From Pseudomonas sp. GGS8 (GTDB lineage Bacteria; Pseudomonadota; Gammaproteobacteria; Pseudomonadales; Pseudomonadaceae), in NCBI RefSeq assembly GCF_024168645.1, contig NZ_JALJWF010000001.1, forward strand, positions 248,001 through 312,000: DNA of 64,000 nucleotides, written 5' to 3'. Of the stretch, positions 41,580-53,076 are shown in pieces (within the stretch, counting starts at the first letter, position 1; the number at the start of each line of letters is the position of its first letter). The notes below the pieces were generated by a model that had not been told where the DNA came from, ran no database searches, and saw only the letters and a list, made by a program, of their open reading frames with translations. The translations under genes were made by a program, and so were the position numbers.

Positions 41580-42560
41580 TCACCCGCGTTCGGAAGGCAC
41601 CGACGACAACTCGAACGGGCTGCTGCTGCGCCGCTGATTGCGATCTTCCCGCGGCGTAGCACCGAAGAAGTTACGGTAGGCACTGGAGAAATGAGGCCCC
41701 GAAGAGAAGCCACACGACAGGCCGATCTGAATGATCGACTTGCTGGTTTGCATCAACATCTGCCGGGCCTTGTTCAGGCGCAGTTCCAGGTAATACTGGC
41801 TCGGCACGCGGTTGAGGTATTGCTTGAAGATCCGCTCCAGTTGCCGACGCGACACGCACACATGCTGGGCGATTTCGTCGGTGGTCAGCGGCTCTTCGAT
41901 ATTCGCTTCCATCAGCAACACCGCCTGGGTGAGCTTCGGATGACTAGAACCCAAGCGGTTCTGCAACGGAATACGCTGGCGCTCGCCGCCCTCACGGATG
42001 CGTTCGACCACCAGCTCTTCCGACACCGCACCGGCCAGTTCGGCGCCGTGATCACGGGCCAGCACCGCCAGCAGCAAGTCGAGAACCGACAGGCCACCGC
42101 ACGCGGTCAAGCGATCGCGATCCCAGTCGAACAGGTGACTGGTGGCAATCACCTTCGGGAAACGCTCGGCAAAATCGTCCTGCCAGCGCCAATGCACGGC
42201 AGCGCGATAACCGTCGAGCAACCCCAACTGCGCCAACGGGTAAACACCGGCGGACAAACCGCCGATGACACAACCGGCTCGCACCAGTTGCTTCAGCGCA
42301 CTGCTGAGCGGCGGCGCGAGAGAAGTCGGCGGTTCGTCAGCAAGCAGGAACAGTTTCTGAAAGTTTTCGAGCTTGCCGGTCCATGGGTCGCCCGGCAACT
42401 GCCAGGCACCGTCAGTCGGCGGTTCGGCCTGCAAAAACGACAACTCGTAAACAACGTCCGGGTGCACACGCTGGGCAACACGCAAGGCCTCCTCAGCCAG
42501 CGCAAGCGTCAGAGCTTTAGTGCTGGGCCAAATCAGGAAACCAATTCGATGGGCGGTCAT
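41580..42560 (-). CDS. argR: ArgR, AraC-family arginine regulator
   Basis: 326 residues from the ATG at 42560 (MTAHRIGFLIWPS); a TTG at 42569 would add three residues. The N-terminal GATase1/DJ-1-like ligand domain and C-terminal two-helix-turn-helix AraC domain (TTDEIAQHVCVSRRQLERIF, IIQIGLSCGFSSGPHFSSAY) match P. aeruginosa ArgR almost residue by residue. It activates aot and aru transcription with arginine and represses biosynthetic genes. It lies at the end of the aotJQMOP operon, as in P. aeruginosa. Confidence 0.96.
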   Translation of the reverse strand: MTAHRIGFLIWPSTKALTLALAEEALRVAQRVHPDVVYELSFLQAEPPTDGAWQLPGDPWTGKLENFQKLFLLADEPPTSLAPPLSSALKQLVRAGCVIGGLSAGVYPLAQLGLLDGYRAAVHWRWQDDFAERFPKVIATSHLFDWDRDRLTACGGLSVLDLLLAVLARDHGAELAGAVSEELVVERIREGGERQRIPLQNRLGSSHPKLTQAVLLMEANIEEPLTTDEIAQHVCVSRRQLERIFKQYLNRVPSQYYLELRLNKARQMLMQTSKSIIQIGLSCGFSSGPHFSSAYRNFFGATPREDRNQRRSSSPFELSSVPSERG

Positions 42561-42659
42561 GGCGGGCAATCCGAAACGAAAACAGTGATAAAGGCATGGG
42601 CCAATGCTAGCCCGTAAATGAACGCAAATCTCAAAACCAACAGCGATCAGATGTGAAAG

Positions 42660-42733
42660 CTGGCTTGGCTGCGATAGCGGTATACCAGTGCAAGAGCTGC
42701 AAACTGGCCCACCGCTATCGCAAGCCAGCCAGC
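42660..42733. repeat. Inverted repeat (REP-like) between aotP and argR
   Basis: gctggcttggctgcgatagc (42660-42679) reappears inverted, with one gap, at about 42713-42733. It may separate argR expression from the transport genes. Confidence 0.75.
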
Positions 42734-42805
42734 TCCCACAGGGGATCAGGGCCAGCCTTTAAATTGCGAAGCATGCACTATCCCTGTGCACAACGGCAGT
42801 CTCGA

Positions 42806-43570
42806 TTACTTGAGGCTGCCGGAGAGGAATTGCTGCAAGCGTTCCGACTGTGGATTCACCAGCACTTCACGCGGGTTGCCGCTTTCTTCGACCACGCCTT
42901 TGTGCAGGAACACCAGCTGGTTCGACACTTCACGGGCAAAGCCCATTTCGTGCGTCACTACCACCATGGTCCGGCCTTCCTGTGCCAGGGCCTGCATGAC
43001 TTTCAGCACGTCACCCACCAACTCCGGGTCGAGGGCCGAGGTCGGTTCGTCGAACAGCATCACTTCAGGTTCCATCGCCAGCGCACGGGCAATTGCCACA
43101 CGCTGCTGCTCGCCACCGGACATGTGCCCCGGGTAGGCGTCCTTGCGATGGGCCACGCCGACCTTGTTCAGGTAGTGCTCGGCTTTCTCGCGGGCTTCAG
43201 CCTTGGACACACCGAGTACATGCACCGGCGCTTCCATGATGTTTTCCAGCGCGGTCATGTGCGACCACAGGTTGAAATGCTGGAACACCATCGACAGGCG
43301 CGAACGCATGCGTTGCAGCTGTTTAGGGTCGGCGGCTTTCAGCGCGCCGTCCTTGTTGGCCACCAGTTTCAGTTCTTCGTTATTGAGCAGAATCTTGCCC
43401 GCGTGCGGCTGCTCGAGCAGGTTGATGCAGCGCAGGAAAGTACTTTTGCCGGAGCCACTGGAGCCGATGATGCTGATCACATCGCCAGCTGCCGCTTTCA
43501 GGGACACGCCCTTGAGCACTTCGTGACTGCCATAGCGTTTATGCAGGTCTTGGACTTCAAGTTTGTACAT
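42806..43570 (-). CDS. aotP: Arginine/ornithine ABC transporter ATPase
   Basis: 254 residues from the ATG at 43570 (MYKLEVQDLHKRYG). Walker A GSSGSGKST (36-44), signature MSGGEQQRVAIARAL, Walker B VMLFDEPTSALDPE and switch His in VVVTHEMGFA. HisP/GlnQ family, cytoplasmic side of the importer formed with AotQ and AotM. Confidence 0.96.
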   Translation of the reverse strand: MYKLEVQDLHKRYGSHEVLKGVSLKAAAGDVISIIGSSGSGKSTFLRCINLLEQPHAGKILLNNEELKLVANKDGALKAADPKQLQRMRSRLSMVFQHFNLWSHMTALENIMEAPVHVLGVSKAEAREKAEHYLNKVGVAHRKDAYPGHMSGGEQQRVAIARALAMEPEVMLFDEPTSALDPELVGDVLKVMQALAQEGRTMVVVTHEMGFAREVSNQLVFLHKGVVEESGNPREVLVNPQSERLQQFLSGSLK

Positions 43571-43597
43571 GCGGTCGGTTCTCACAAAAGCAGTCAG

Positions 43598-44710
43598 TCA
43601 GTCGTTGAGCAAGCGCCCGTGACGCAGCGCTTCGCGCCCCGCCACCTTGGCCAGCCAGAAACCGGGTTGGGCGTAACGCAGCCGTTCAATGGCAAACAGC
43701 ACCCCGGACGTACCAGCACACACCGTGCTGACCCGATCCGCTAACGGATCGATCACTTCAAAAATCTCGTCGCCTGCTTCAACCCACTCACCGGGTTTAC
43801 GCAGAAAACTCACCACGCCAGGATGCGGCGCGAACAGCAATTCGGTGCCTTCGAACGGCATGCCTTCGCACACGTCTTGCGCAGGCTTGGGCCACTCGCC
43901 GCTGATCAGGCCTTGCTCGGCGAGGAACGCCAGAATGCCTTCGGCGTGAGCCTGCGCTTCAGCGCGACCGGTATCGGCCTGACCACCCAGTTCAATGGTT
44001 GTCGCCAGGCAGGCCAGTGGAATCTGCGCATCCGGGAACAGACGCGACAAACGCAGCCACGGCAGCGAGCACGCTTCATCAAAGGAACTGCCGCCGGAAT
44101 CTTCCGCCAGCAGACCGACCTTGACGTTCAAGTGCGCGGCCAGTGAACGCCAGTGCGGCCAGTGTTGCGGCAAGGCGTACATGTGCAGCGCCGCTTCGCA
44201 ATCGCAATGCAGATCCAGCACCACATCGGCGGTGCAGGCATGGCTGAGCAAGATGCGCTGCATGCCTTGCAACTGGCTGCTCGCCTCTGGCAAAGCCGCC
44301 AGGTGATCGCTCATGGCCTGACGGATCAGTCGAATATTGGCATGCGGATCATCCCCCAGATGCCCATCGAGTTCGGCGGCCACCGGCGCGCTGAGTTCGA
44401 CGAAATCCCGGTTGAAGTTCTTGCCGCTGCCCGCTTCGAAACGCCCCTGATGATTGCCTTGCAGCAATTGACCCAGACCCAATGGATTGGCCACCGGCAC
44501 CAGTTCGATCACACCGTTGAGCAAGCCCTGAGCTTCGAGTTCGATCAGGCGCTTTTTCAGCTCCCAGGCCGTGCGCATCCCTGGCAGCTCATCGGCGTGC
44601 AGGCTGGCCTGGATGTAGGCCTTGCGCTCGCCAGTACCGAAGCGGAACACCGAAATCCGACGTTCGCTGCCCAGGTGGCTCCACGGCAATGCATGATCGA
44701 TGCGTTCCAT
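43598..44710 (-). CDS. aotO: AotO, succinylglutamate desuccinylase/aspartoacylase-family protein
   Basis: 370 residues. Zinc-dependent acylase fold: H38 and E41 (QASLHADELPGM) and a later His in VLDLHCDCEA. P. aeruginosa has the same gene at the same place in the aot operon, where it is not needed for transport. The substrate is unknown; it may deacylate an arginine-derived compound. It follows aotM by one base, so is translationally linked. Confidence 0.9.
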   Translation of the reverse strand: MERIDHALPWSHLGSERRISVFRFGTGERKAYIQASLHADELPGMRTAWELKKRLIELEAQGLLNGVIELVPVANPLGLGQLLQGNHQGRFEAGSGKNFNRDFVELSAPVAAELDGHLGDDPHANIRLIRQAMSDHLAALPEASSQLQGMQRILLSHACTADVVLDLHCDCEAALHMYALPQHWPHWRSLAAHLNVKVGLLAEDSGGSSFDEACSLPWLRLSRLFPDAQIPLACLATTIELGGQADTGRAEAQAHAEGILAFLAEQGLISGEWPKPAQDVCEGMPFEGTELLFAPHPGVVSFLRKPGEWVEAGDEIFEVIDPLADRVSTVCAGTSGVLFAIERLRYAQPGFWLAKVAGREALRHGRLLND

Positions 44711-44711
44711 A

Positions 44712-45410
44712 TCAGTGCTTCCGCGGGGCCAGATAGCCCAGCCAGCGGTGCTCGGCCATTTTGAACAGGCGCACCAGAATGAACGTCAGGCACAGGTAGA
44801 ACGCGCCGGCGGTGATGTAGGCTTCGAACGGCAAGTAGAACTGAGCGTTGACCGTGCGCGCGGCGCCGGTGATGTCGATCAGGGTCACGATCGACGCCAG
44901 ACTGGTGGTCTGCAGCATCATGATCACTTCGTTGCTGTACTGCGGCAGGGCCCGGCGCAGGGCCGATGGCAGCAGGATCCGCTTGTACATCTTGATGCGT
45001 GACATGCCCATGGCCTTGGCCGCTTCGATCTCGCCGTTCGGCGTGGCGCGCAGGCTGCCGGCGATGATTTCAGCGGTGTAGGCGCTGGTGTTGATCGCGA
45101 AGGCCAGGCACGCACAGAACGAGGCACTGGACAGCCATGGCCAGAGGAAGCTTTCACGCACCGCCTCGAACTGCGCCAGACCGTAGTAGATCAAAAACAG
45201 CTGCACCAGCATCGGCGTACCGCGGATCACGTAGGTGAACAGCCAGGCACTCATGTTGACCAACGGCTGCTTGGAGACGCGCATCAGCCCCAGCGGCAAT
45301 GCCGCCAGCAAGCCGAAGAACAGCGACAGTGCGAGCAGTTTGAGGGTGGTCACCAGGCCGCCGAAGTACAGCGGCAAGGCCTCCCAAATGACGTTGTAGT
45401 CGAAGATCAT
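44712..45410 (-). CDS. aotM: Arginine/ornithine ABC transporter permease AotM
   Basis: 232 residues, HisM-like, with about five membrane helices and the coupling (EAA) loop (EIEAAKAMGMSRIKMYKRILLP). Its ATG overlaps the aotQ stop (ATGA). Confidence 0.95.
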   Translation of the reverse strand: MIFDYNVIWEALPLYFGGLVTTLKLLALSLFFGLLAALPLGLMRVSKQPLVNMSAWLFTYVIRGTPMLVQLFLIYYGLAQFEAVRESFLWPWLSSASFCACLAFAINTSAYTAEIIAGSLRATPNGEIEAAKAMGMSRIKMYKRILLPSALRRALPQYSNEVIMMLQTTSLASIVTLIDITGAARTVNAQFYLPFEAYITAGAFYLCLTFILVRLFKMAEHRWLGYLAPRKH

Positions 45411-46096
45411 AGCTCAGCCGCCCTTACGCCTACCGAGTAGCGCTTCTCAAGATGACGCAATGCCAGCAACGAGACACTGGTGATCACCAGGTACATCGCC
45501 GCCACCGCGAGGAAGAAGGTGAAAGGCTCGCGGGTAGCGTCTGCCGCCTGCTTGGCCTTGAACATCATGTCTTGCAGACCCACCACCGAAATCAGCGCGG
45601 TGGCCTTGGTCAGTACCAGCCAGTTGTTGGTGAAGCCGGGAATCGCCAAGCGAATCATCTGTGGCACCAACACCCGGAAGAACACCTGAAAACTGCTCAT
45701 GCCATACGCCATACCGGCTTCTGCCTGACCCTTGGGGATCGCCATGAACGCACCACGGAAGGTTTCCGACAGGTACGCACCGAAGATGAAGCCCAAGGTG
45801 CCAATACCGGCGGCCAGCGGGTTCAGGTCGATGTAGTCGTCATAGCCGAGCATCGGCGCAACGCGGTTGAGCAGGTCCTGGCCGCCGTAGAAAATCAGCA
45901 GGATCAGCACCAGATCGGGAATACCGCGGATCACCGTGGAATACAGATCGCCCAGCCAGGCTAGCCAGCGCACCGGCGACAGACGCAGCGCCACGCCGAT
46001 CAGCCCCAGGACGATGGCCAGGGCCATGGACGACAAGGCGAGCTGAAGCGTCAGCCATGCGCCATCGAGGATGACAGCCCCGTAGCCTTTCAACAT
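45407..46096 (-). CDS. aotQ: Arginine/ornithine ABC transporter permease AotQ
   Basis: 229 residues, HisQ-like permease with the coupling loop (AEAGMAYGMSSFQVFFRVLVP). Pairs with AotM in the membrane; the 4-base overlap with aotM suggests coupled translation. Confidence 0.95.
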   Translation of the reverse strand: MLKGYGAVILDGAWLTLQLALSSMALAIVLGLIGVALRLSPVRWLAWLGDLYSTVIRGIPDLVLILLIFYGGQDLLNRVAPMLGYDDYIDLNPLAAGIGTLGFIFGAYLSETFRGAFMAIPKGQAEAGMAYGMSSFQVFFRVLVPQMIRLAIPGFTNNWLVLTKATALISVVGLQDMMFKAKQAADATREPFTFFLAVAAMYLVITSVSLLALRHLEKRYSVGVRAAEL

Positions 46097-46186
46097 GATT
46101 CAGGTCCTCGAAAGTTGGGATGAAAAAATGGCGCAAACCTCAGAGATCCTGCTGCTTGCGCCATTTCGGACTTGTTGCGGGGACGA

Positions 46187-46960
46187 TTACTTGCCGTAGA
46201 TATCGAAGGCGAAGTACTTGTCCTGGATTTGCTTGTACTTGCCGCTCGCGCGAATGGCCGTGATCGCAGTGTTGATCTTGTCTTTCAGCGCGTCGCCCTT
46301 GCGAACCGCGATACCGATGCCGTCGCCGAAGTATTTCTCGTCGGTGAAGGCCGGGCCAACGAAGGCGAAGCCCTTGCCAGCGTCGGTTTTCAGGAAGCCG
46401 TCATCCAGCAGGGTCGCGTCTGCCACGGTGCCGTCGAGGCGACCGGCGGCCACGTCGAGGTAGATTTCGTTCTGCGAACCGTAAGGCTTGATCTCGGCAC
46501 CCAGCGGGGCCAGGACTTCGCGGGCGAAACGCTCGTGGATCGAACCACGTTGCACGCCGATGTTCTTGCCCTTCAGCTCAGCCAGGTTTTCGCCGACTGG
46601 AGTGCCGGCCTTCATGACCAGGCGAGCCGGGGTGTTGTAGTACTTGTTGGTGAAGTCCACGGACTTCTTGCGGTCTTCAGTGATCGACATGGACGACAGG
46701 ATCGCGTCGATCTTGCGCACTTTGAGTGCCGGGATCAGGCCGTCGAACTCTTGCTCGACCCACTGGCACTTGACCTTCATCTCTTCACACAGGGCGTTGC
46801 CGATGTCGTAGTCAAAACCCACGATGCTGCCGTCCGGTGCTTTGGAGGCGAACGGAGGGTAAGCCGCTTCGATACCGATTTTCAGAGGTTTTTCATCAGC
46901 GAATGTCGGCAGGGACAGCACGGACAGTGCCAGGGCGCCAAGCAGCACGAGTTTCTTCAT
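46187..46960 (-). CDS. aotJ: Arginine/ornithine-binding periplasmic protein AotJ
   Basis: 257 residues from the ATG at 46960. A signal peptide ([21 protein letters not shown]) is followed by the type 2 binding-protein fold ([38 protein letters not shown]). It is the first gene of aotJQMOP-argR. A candidate ArgR half-site lies upstream at 47142-47157. Confidence 0.96.
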   Translation of the reverse strand: MKKLVLLGALALSVLSLPTFADEKPLKIGIEAAYPPFASKAPDGSIVGFDYDIGNALCEEMKVKCQWVEQEFDGLIPALKVRKIDAILSSMSITEDRKKSVDFTNKYYNTPARLVMKAGTPVGENLAELKGKNIGVQRGSIHERFAREVLAPLGAEIKPYGSQNEIYLDVAAGRLDGTVADATLLDDGFLKTDAGKGFAFVGPAFTDEKYFGDGIGIAVRKGDALKDKINTAITAIRASGKYKQIQDKYFAFDIYGK

Positions 46961-47141
46961 CTTGGGACTCCATCGGTAAAGGGCAAAAACGGCAGAGTGA
47001 GCGACAGCCCAATATGCGAATGGGTTAAACCGCAAAGCGGTGCTGCGTCCTGGGATGCGCGTATGAAATTCAACAGTGATTTTCAACACAGGCAACGACG
47101 AGCGAGTGATCGGCATTCTAACGACAGGCCCGAAGCCGATA

Positions 47142-47157
47142 TTTCTTCAATGCGACA
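47142..47157 (-). promoter_or_regulatory. Candidate ArgR half-site upstream of aotJ
   Basis: The minus strand reads TGTCGC-ATTGAAGA-AA, a match to TGTCGC-N8-AA. A weaker TGTCGT motif follows about 31 bases further on (47121-47126). It lies about 180 bp before the aotJ ATG. Confidence 0.45.
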
Positions 47158-47486
47158 ACAAATTACAGAAGCACAGAGAATGCCGCTTGGGCACATTGAC
47201 AGCTCTGCAATTTCATGCAAGAGCAAAAGACAGTGAACCGATCTATGTTGCAAATTGCGGGCCTATTATTGGCAAACCCTTCTAATCCGGCAAGCGCAGC
47301 GTTGTGTCTTATTTTTCATGGTGATTGAGAGGCCCTGAAACGGGGCTTTGCGTTTCTCAATGCCTCGTTGTCGGGCATGCGGTTACACATTTAGTAACTT
47401 GAAGGTGGATGGGTAACAGTGGGAAATGGCCTACGGGGGAAGCCGATAATTATTGGGCGTTGTTTATGTTGCGCCTGACAGGCCGC

Positions 47487-47578
47487 CATCGCGGGCAAGC
47501 CCGCTCCCACAGGGTTTGTGGAGTACATGCAATTTAGGCCACAACTCAAATACCTGTGGGAGCGGGCTTGCCCGCGAT
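47487..47578. repeat. REP pair between acsA and aotJ
   Basis: atcgcgggcaagcccgctcc (about 47488-47507) and its inverted copy (about 47558-47577) are separated by about 45 bases. Confidence 0.85.
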
Positions 47579-47616
47579 GAGGCCCGAACGGCCAACACAA
47601 AACCATCATCCAATAA

Positions 47617-47652
47617 AAAGCCCCACCAGGCTCAACACCTGGCGGGGGCTTC
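47617..47652 (-). terminator. acsA terminator
   Basis: agccccaccagg and cctggcgggggct pair (one bulge or mismatch) around ctcaaca; on the minus strand a T-run follows. Confidence 0.85.
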
Positions 47653-47672
47653 GATGACTCAAGAATCGGCGC

Positions 47673-49628
<1,956 letters not shown>

Positions 49629-50033
49629 CTTTCTTACCTCGGTGGAATAGTTGTTTTTGTATGACCCCAGTTGTAGCCGGGGCGGGCCTATAGAACCATT
49701 CGACGATGGTAGTAACAAGCCCCTACAAAATGTGGCTATACCGCAACGAGGCGCTCAAACCCGGCTATTGCGGGGCCTCGCAGGAGCTGGCGAAGCTTGC
49801 GATCTTTTGATCTTCGCGGAGATTGTTACCAAATCTGCCAAAAGTGTTTATCAAAAGCACAGCTATATGCAGGCCATCCCCAGGCCTAAAATCGGTCTCG
49901 CCAACACGGCAATGTGATTAACCCAGTTGCAGCCCCCACGAAGGCAGTTAATCCAAGACTCTTTATTAAAGCTCCACACGCAATCCTAAAAAGATTGCGT
50001 GACCCCATTCGACCTCAGAAAGGTAACTCTTAA
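49629..50033. other. 400-bp region upstream of acsA and of the DUF2790 gene
   Basis: No gene. The plus-strand end contains a perfect 9-bp hairpin, cacgcaatc/gattgcgtg around ctaaaaa (49977-50001), in the probable 5' leader of the next gene. Promoters not resolved. Confidence 0.45.
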
Positions 50034-50297
50034 ATGAAAGCTTTATTGGTTCTGGTCCTCAGCAGTCTGTGCGCAACCGCCATGGCAGATGAGGCCCCGA
50101 CTGATGTCGCACAGCAACAACCCGTCGTCGAGGAATACACCTACTCCACTCACTTGGACATCGCCAAAGTTATCTCGATGAGCGAAATCCCGAATGTCTG
50201 CGAAGTGGTACCGGCCAAAATGGAGTACGACGACTCCAAAGGTCAGCGACACATTCTGCGTTACAGCGTCATGGGTAACGGCTGCTCCAACGGCTGA
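50034..50297 (+). CDS. DUF2790 small periplasmic protein
   Basis: 87 residues with a signal peptide ending at MADE (MKALLVLVLSSLCATAMA). The mature part, TYSTHLDIAKVISMSEIPN, VCEVVPAKMEYDDSKG and ending YSVMGNGCSNG, follows the DUF2790 pattern common in Pseudomonas. The two Cys may form a disulphide. The role is unknown; relatives are often copper- or stress-responsive (knowledge, not shown here). Confidence 0.8.
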   Translation: MKALLVLVLSSLCATAMADEAPTDVAQQQPVVEEYTYSTHLDIAKVISMSEIPNVCEVVPAKMEYDDSKGQRHILRYSVMGNGCSNG

Positions 50298-50482
50298 TCC
50301 GCCCCACTTTTATCTCCCGAGGCTCGACCCATCCTTTTTTAAAGACTGGATGAAGCGCCGAGCCCTGTATCGATAAATACGATTATTTTAAGCATTTATT
50401 TGCACTTTTAAATCTAAATACTTGGCGTAGCATCCATTCCACACCCAAGGCACACAACGCCAACGAACCTGGAGCCACTCCC

Positions 50483-50809
50483 ATGAAAACCAAACTGATC
50501 CTCGCCCTGACCCTTTCCGTCCTGGCCGCCAACACCTTCGCCGCTGACGGCTACGACCGCACCGGCTCGGCTGCTTTCAACGACGCGGCTGTCGCTTCTG
50601 ACGGCTACGACCGCACCGGCTCGGCTGCTTTCAACGACGCGGCTGTCGCTTCTGACGGATACGACCACACCGGTTCTGCCTCTGTCGCGGCTGACGGTTT
50701 TGATCGTACGGGGGCTGCCAAAGTCGCTGCCGATGGCGCTGATCACACCGGTGCTGCCAAAGTTGCTGCTGACGGTGCCGACCGCGTGGGTGCCGCTCGT
50801 TTCAGCTGA
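50483..50809 (+). CDS. Secreted tandem-repeat peptide (DG-x-D-(R/H)-(T/V)-G)
   Basis: 108 residues; SD-like GGAGC before the ATG. A signal peptide ending AANTFA is followed by six short repeats of the form DGYDRTGSA / DGADHTGAA, two of them parts of a perfect 20-residue (60-bp) duplication (FNDAAVASDGYDRTGSAA type). The mature protein is almost free of hydrophobic clusters and probably disordered or a repeat fibre; Asp/Gly spacing could bind calcium. No function known. It is followed by a strong terminator with a UUCG loop. Confidence 0.75.
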   Translation: MKTKLILALTLSVLAANTFAADGYDRTGSAAFNDAAVASDGYDRTGSAAFNDAAVASDGYDHTGSASVAADGFDRTGAAKVAADGADHTGAAKVAADGADRVGAARFS

Positions 50810-50827
50810 AAACCCGGCGCGACATTA

Positions 50828-50849
50828 AAGCCCGACTTCGGTCGGGCTT
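50828..50849 (+). terminator. Terminator with UUCG tetraloop
   Basis: aagcccgac-ttcg-gtcgggctt, a 9-bp perfect stem, 18 bases after the stop. Confidence 0.85.
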
Positions 50850-51205
50850 AGTTGTGTCTGGAGTGGTTGAAAATCGACCAAAACCACAAGATGTAGTGAA
50901 AAACAGGGTTTTTTGATTGTTTTTTGAGCAGCGCTTTTCAAGACCCTTTGCAGCTCAGCATTGCACACAATCTCGTCCACAAAACCCCGCCTATTGCTCT
51001 GCAAGCCCCGTCTTACCTGGCTTGCGACGTATCAGCTGCGCTTAACAGTGCGAACACCCTGATCTCACCGTCAAAAACCAGCCGAAACAGGCGAAAAAAA
51101 AACTTCATCCGCCAAAGCCCTGTAAACCCTCGCTCCAACCTGAAAACGCCCCTCGCCCACCGCTCCAGGTGCCATTTCGCCGCACCACGTGGCTGAAAAT
51201 TTCCT

Positions 51206-51211
51206 TATAAT
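51206..51211 (+). promoter_or_regulatory. Probable -10 element of the nrdB promoter
   Basis: TATAAT in ttccttataatgcgc, about 255 bp before the nrdB ATG; no convincing -35 is visible upstream, so activator help is possible. Confidence 0.4.
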
Positions 51212-51398
51212 GCGCAGTTAAACGGGCCTGCAATATTCCCTTACAGGGGTGAAAAGCCAGTCTGAAGCCCACGCAGAGCGGCTCACGCTCTCTGCGCCCA
51301 TCAGCGGCTTCGGAACACCCGTACAAAATTCTGTTTATTGCCTGCGTTGTACTGCTGCAACAAACGATTTCCTTTAGATCCAACGCGGCCAGAACCGG

Positions 51399-51433
51399 CC
51401 GTGTGAAAAACCAACCTATCAGTTTTCACACGG
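51399..51433 (+). promoter_or_regulatory. Inverted repeat in the nrdB leader
   Basis: ccgtgtgaaaa (51399-51409) and ttttcacacgg (51423-51433) are perfect reverse complements around 13 bases, ending 32 bases before the ATG. It could form an RNA hairpin near the ribosome binding site (AGGAGA) or be a protein operator. Confidence 0.5.
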
Positions 51434-51465
51434 GCAACTGGCCCTCACGCAGGAGACGACACGTC

Positions 51466-52716
51466 ATGCTGAGCTGGGACGAATTCGACAAAGAAGATGA
51501 CGGCGAAGTCGCTGTAAAAGGCGCCAATGCCGGCCACGCTTCTGAAGCCAACATGGACCGCCTCGACAGCGCCGGTGGTGCCGCCGCTCAAGAGGCCCGC
51601 GCCGTGACCGCGACGGACTCCGCCGCGATCGCCCGCGCCAAGGCTGCCCTGGACTCCCTCGACGTCGCCGAAGGCCTCGCCGAACTGGAAGGCGCCTCTG
51701 CCCGTGTAGCTGTCGATGAAAAGCGCATGATCAACTGCCGCGCCGACCTCAACCAGCTCGTACCATTCAAATACGACTGGGCATGGCAGAAGTACCTGGA
51801 CGGCTGCGCAAACCACTGGATGCCGCAAGAAGTCAACATGACCGCCGACATCGCCCTCTGGAAAAACCCGGAAGGCCTGACCGACGACGAGCGCCGCATC
51901 GTAATGCGCAACCTCGGCTTCTTCTCCACCGCCGACTCCCTGGTGGCCAACAACCTGGTCCTGGCCGTGTACCGCCTGATCACCAACCCGGAATGCCGCC
52001 AGTACATCCTGCGCCAGGCCTTCGAAGAGGCGATCCACACCCACGCCTACCAGTACTGCATCGAATCGCTGGCCATGGATGAAGGCGAAATCTTCAACAT
52101 GTACCACGAGATCCCATCGGTCGCGAAAAAAGCCACCTGGGGCCTGAAATACACCCGTTCGATCTCCGATCCGAAGTTCGAAACCGGCACCGTCGAAACC
52201 GACAAAGAACTGCTGCGCAACCTGATCGCCTACTACTGCGTTCTGGAAGGCATCTTCTTCTACTGCGGCTTCACCCAAATCCTCTCCATGGGCCGCCGCA
52301 ACAAAATGACCGGCGTCGCCGAGCAGTTCCAATACATCCTGCGCGACGAATCCATGCACCTGAACTTCGGCATCGACGTGATCAACCAGATCAAAATCGA
52401 AAACCCGCACTTGTGGGATGCTGAGATGAAGGAAGAGGCTTCGCAGATGATTCTGCAGGGGACTCAGCTGGAGATCGAATACGCTCGTGACACCATGCCT
52501 CGTGGGGTGTTGGGCATGAACGCGGCGATGATGGAGGATTACCTGAAGTTCATCGCTAACCGTCGTTTGTCGCAGATTGGTTTGAAGGAAGAGTATCCAG
52601 GGACGACTAACCCGTTCCCTTGGATGAGCGAGATTATGGACTTGAAGAAAGAGAAGAATTTCTTTGAGACTCGGGTTATTGAGTATCAGACTGGTGGGGC
52701 GTTGAGCTGGGATTGA
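51466..52716 (+). CDS. nrdB: Ribonucleoside-diphosphate reductase beta subunit (class Ia)
   Basis: 416 residues from the ATG at 51466 ([13 protein letters not shown]), preceded by AGGAGA; the frame is open further upstream but lacks a site there. Diiron-binding helices: [22 protein letters not shown] (which should hold the radical Tyr) and [18 protein letters not shown], then [10 protein letters not shown]. With NrdA it makes dNDPs aerobically. nrdA is not next to it, although the two are adjacent in many genomes. The first about 70 residues are acidic/Ala-rich and longer than in E. coli NrdB. Confidence 0.96.
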   Translation: MLSWDEFDKEDDGEVAVKGANAGHASEANMDRLDSAGGAAAQEARAVTATDSAAIARAKAALDSLDVAEGLAELEGASARVAVDEKRMINCRADLNQLVPFKYDWAWQKYLDGCANHWMPQEVNMTADIALWKNPEGLTDDERRIVMRNLGFFSTADSLVANNLVLAVYRLITNPECRQYILRQAFEEAIHTHAYQYCIESLAMDEGEIFNMYHEIPSVAKKATWGLKYTRSISDPKFETGTVETDKELLRNLIAYYCVLEGIFFYCGFTQILSMGRRNKMTGVAEQFQYILRDESMHLNFGIDVINQIKIENPHLWDAEMKEEASQMILQGTQLEIEYARDTMPRGVLGMNAAMMEDYLKFIANRRLSQIGLKEEYPGTTNPFPWMSEIMDLKKEKNFFETRVIEYQTGGALSWD

Positions 52717-52767
52717 TTTCCGAGCTTGCCGTGATTTGACGATGTAAATCGGAAAATCGAATTGCAA

Positions 52768-52795
52768 GAGGCCCCGATCTGATCGGGGCCTTTTT
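52768..52795 (+). terminator. nrdB terminator
   Basis: aggccccgatc and gatcggggcct form an 11-bp stem followed by TTTTTATT. Confidence 0.9.
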
Positions 52796-53076
52796 ATTGG
52801 GTAAGAAAATTCTCACTAATTTCGACCTTCGCTACTAAAACTCCTACAACAATTCCAGCACCGTCCGCATTGATGTCGTTTCAGAGCATCTCTAAGCTCT
52901 ATAGCAGGTGCCTAAGAAACGCCCAACGTAGAAGTTAACTTCCTTTCCTCAGTACGCGCGCTGATATCAGCGATATACGCGTAATCCTGTGAGTGGGAGA
53001 AACAGCCTGTTGGGACTTCTTAGATCCTCTACGTCGGGTTCCGGCCCTCTTCCACTCATACGTAGAGGTAATGGAT

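Larger units (their letters stand above)
46961..47672. other. Approximately 700-bp region between aotJ and acsA: promoter, REP pair, terminator
   Basis: Holds the aotJ promoter area with a candidate ArgR site (47142-47157), a REP pair at about 47490-47578 and the acsA terminator. No gene is seen; short frames here have no ribosome binding sites. Confidence 0.6.
50850..51465. other. Approximately 615-bp leader/promoter region of nrdB
   Basis: No gene. It contains a good -10 element (TATAAT, 51206-51211) and an 11-bp inverted repeat at 51399-51433 that begins 67 bases before the ATG of nrdB. If the -10 is used, the leader RNA is about 250 bases. Confidence 0.55.

Noticed and set aside
50924..51196. 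90-codon frame in the nrdB leader region
   Set aside because: No ribosome binding site and low-quality composition; it lies upstream of the probable promoter.
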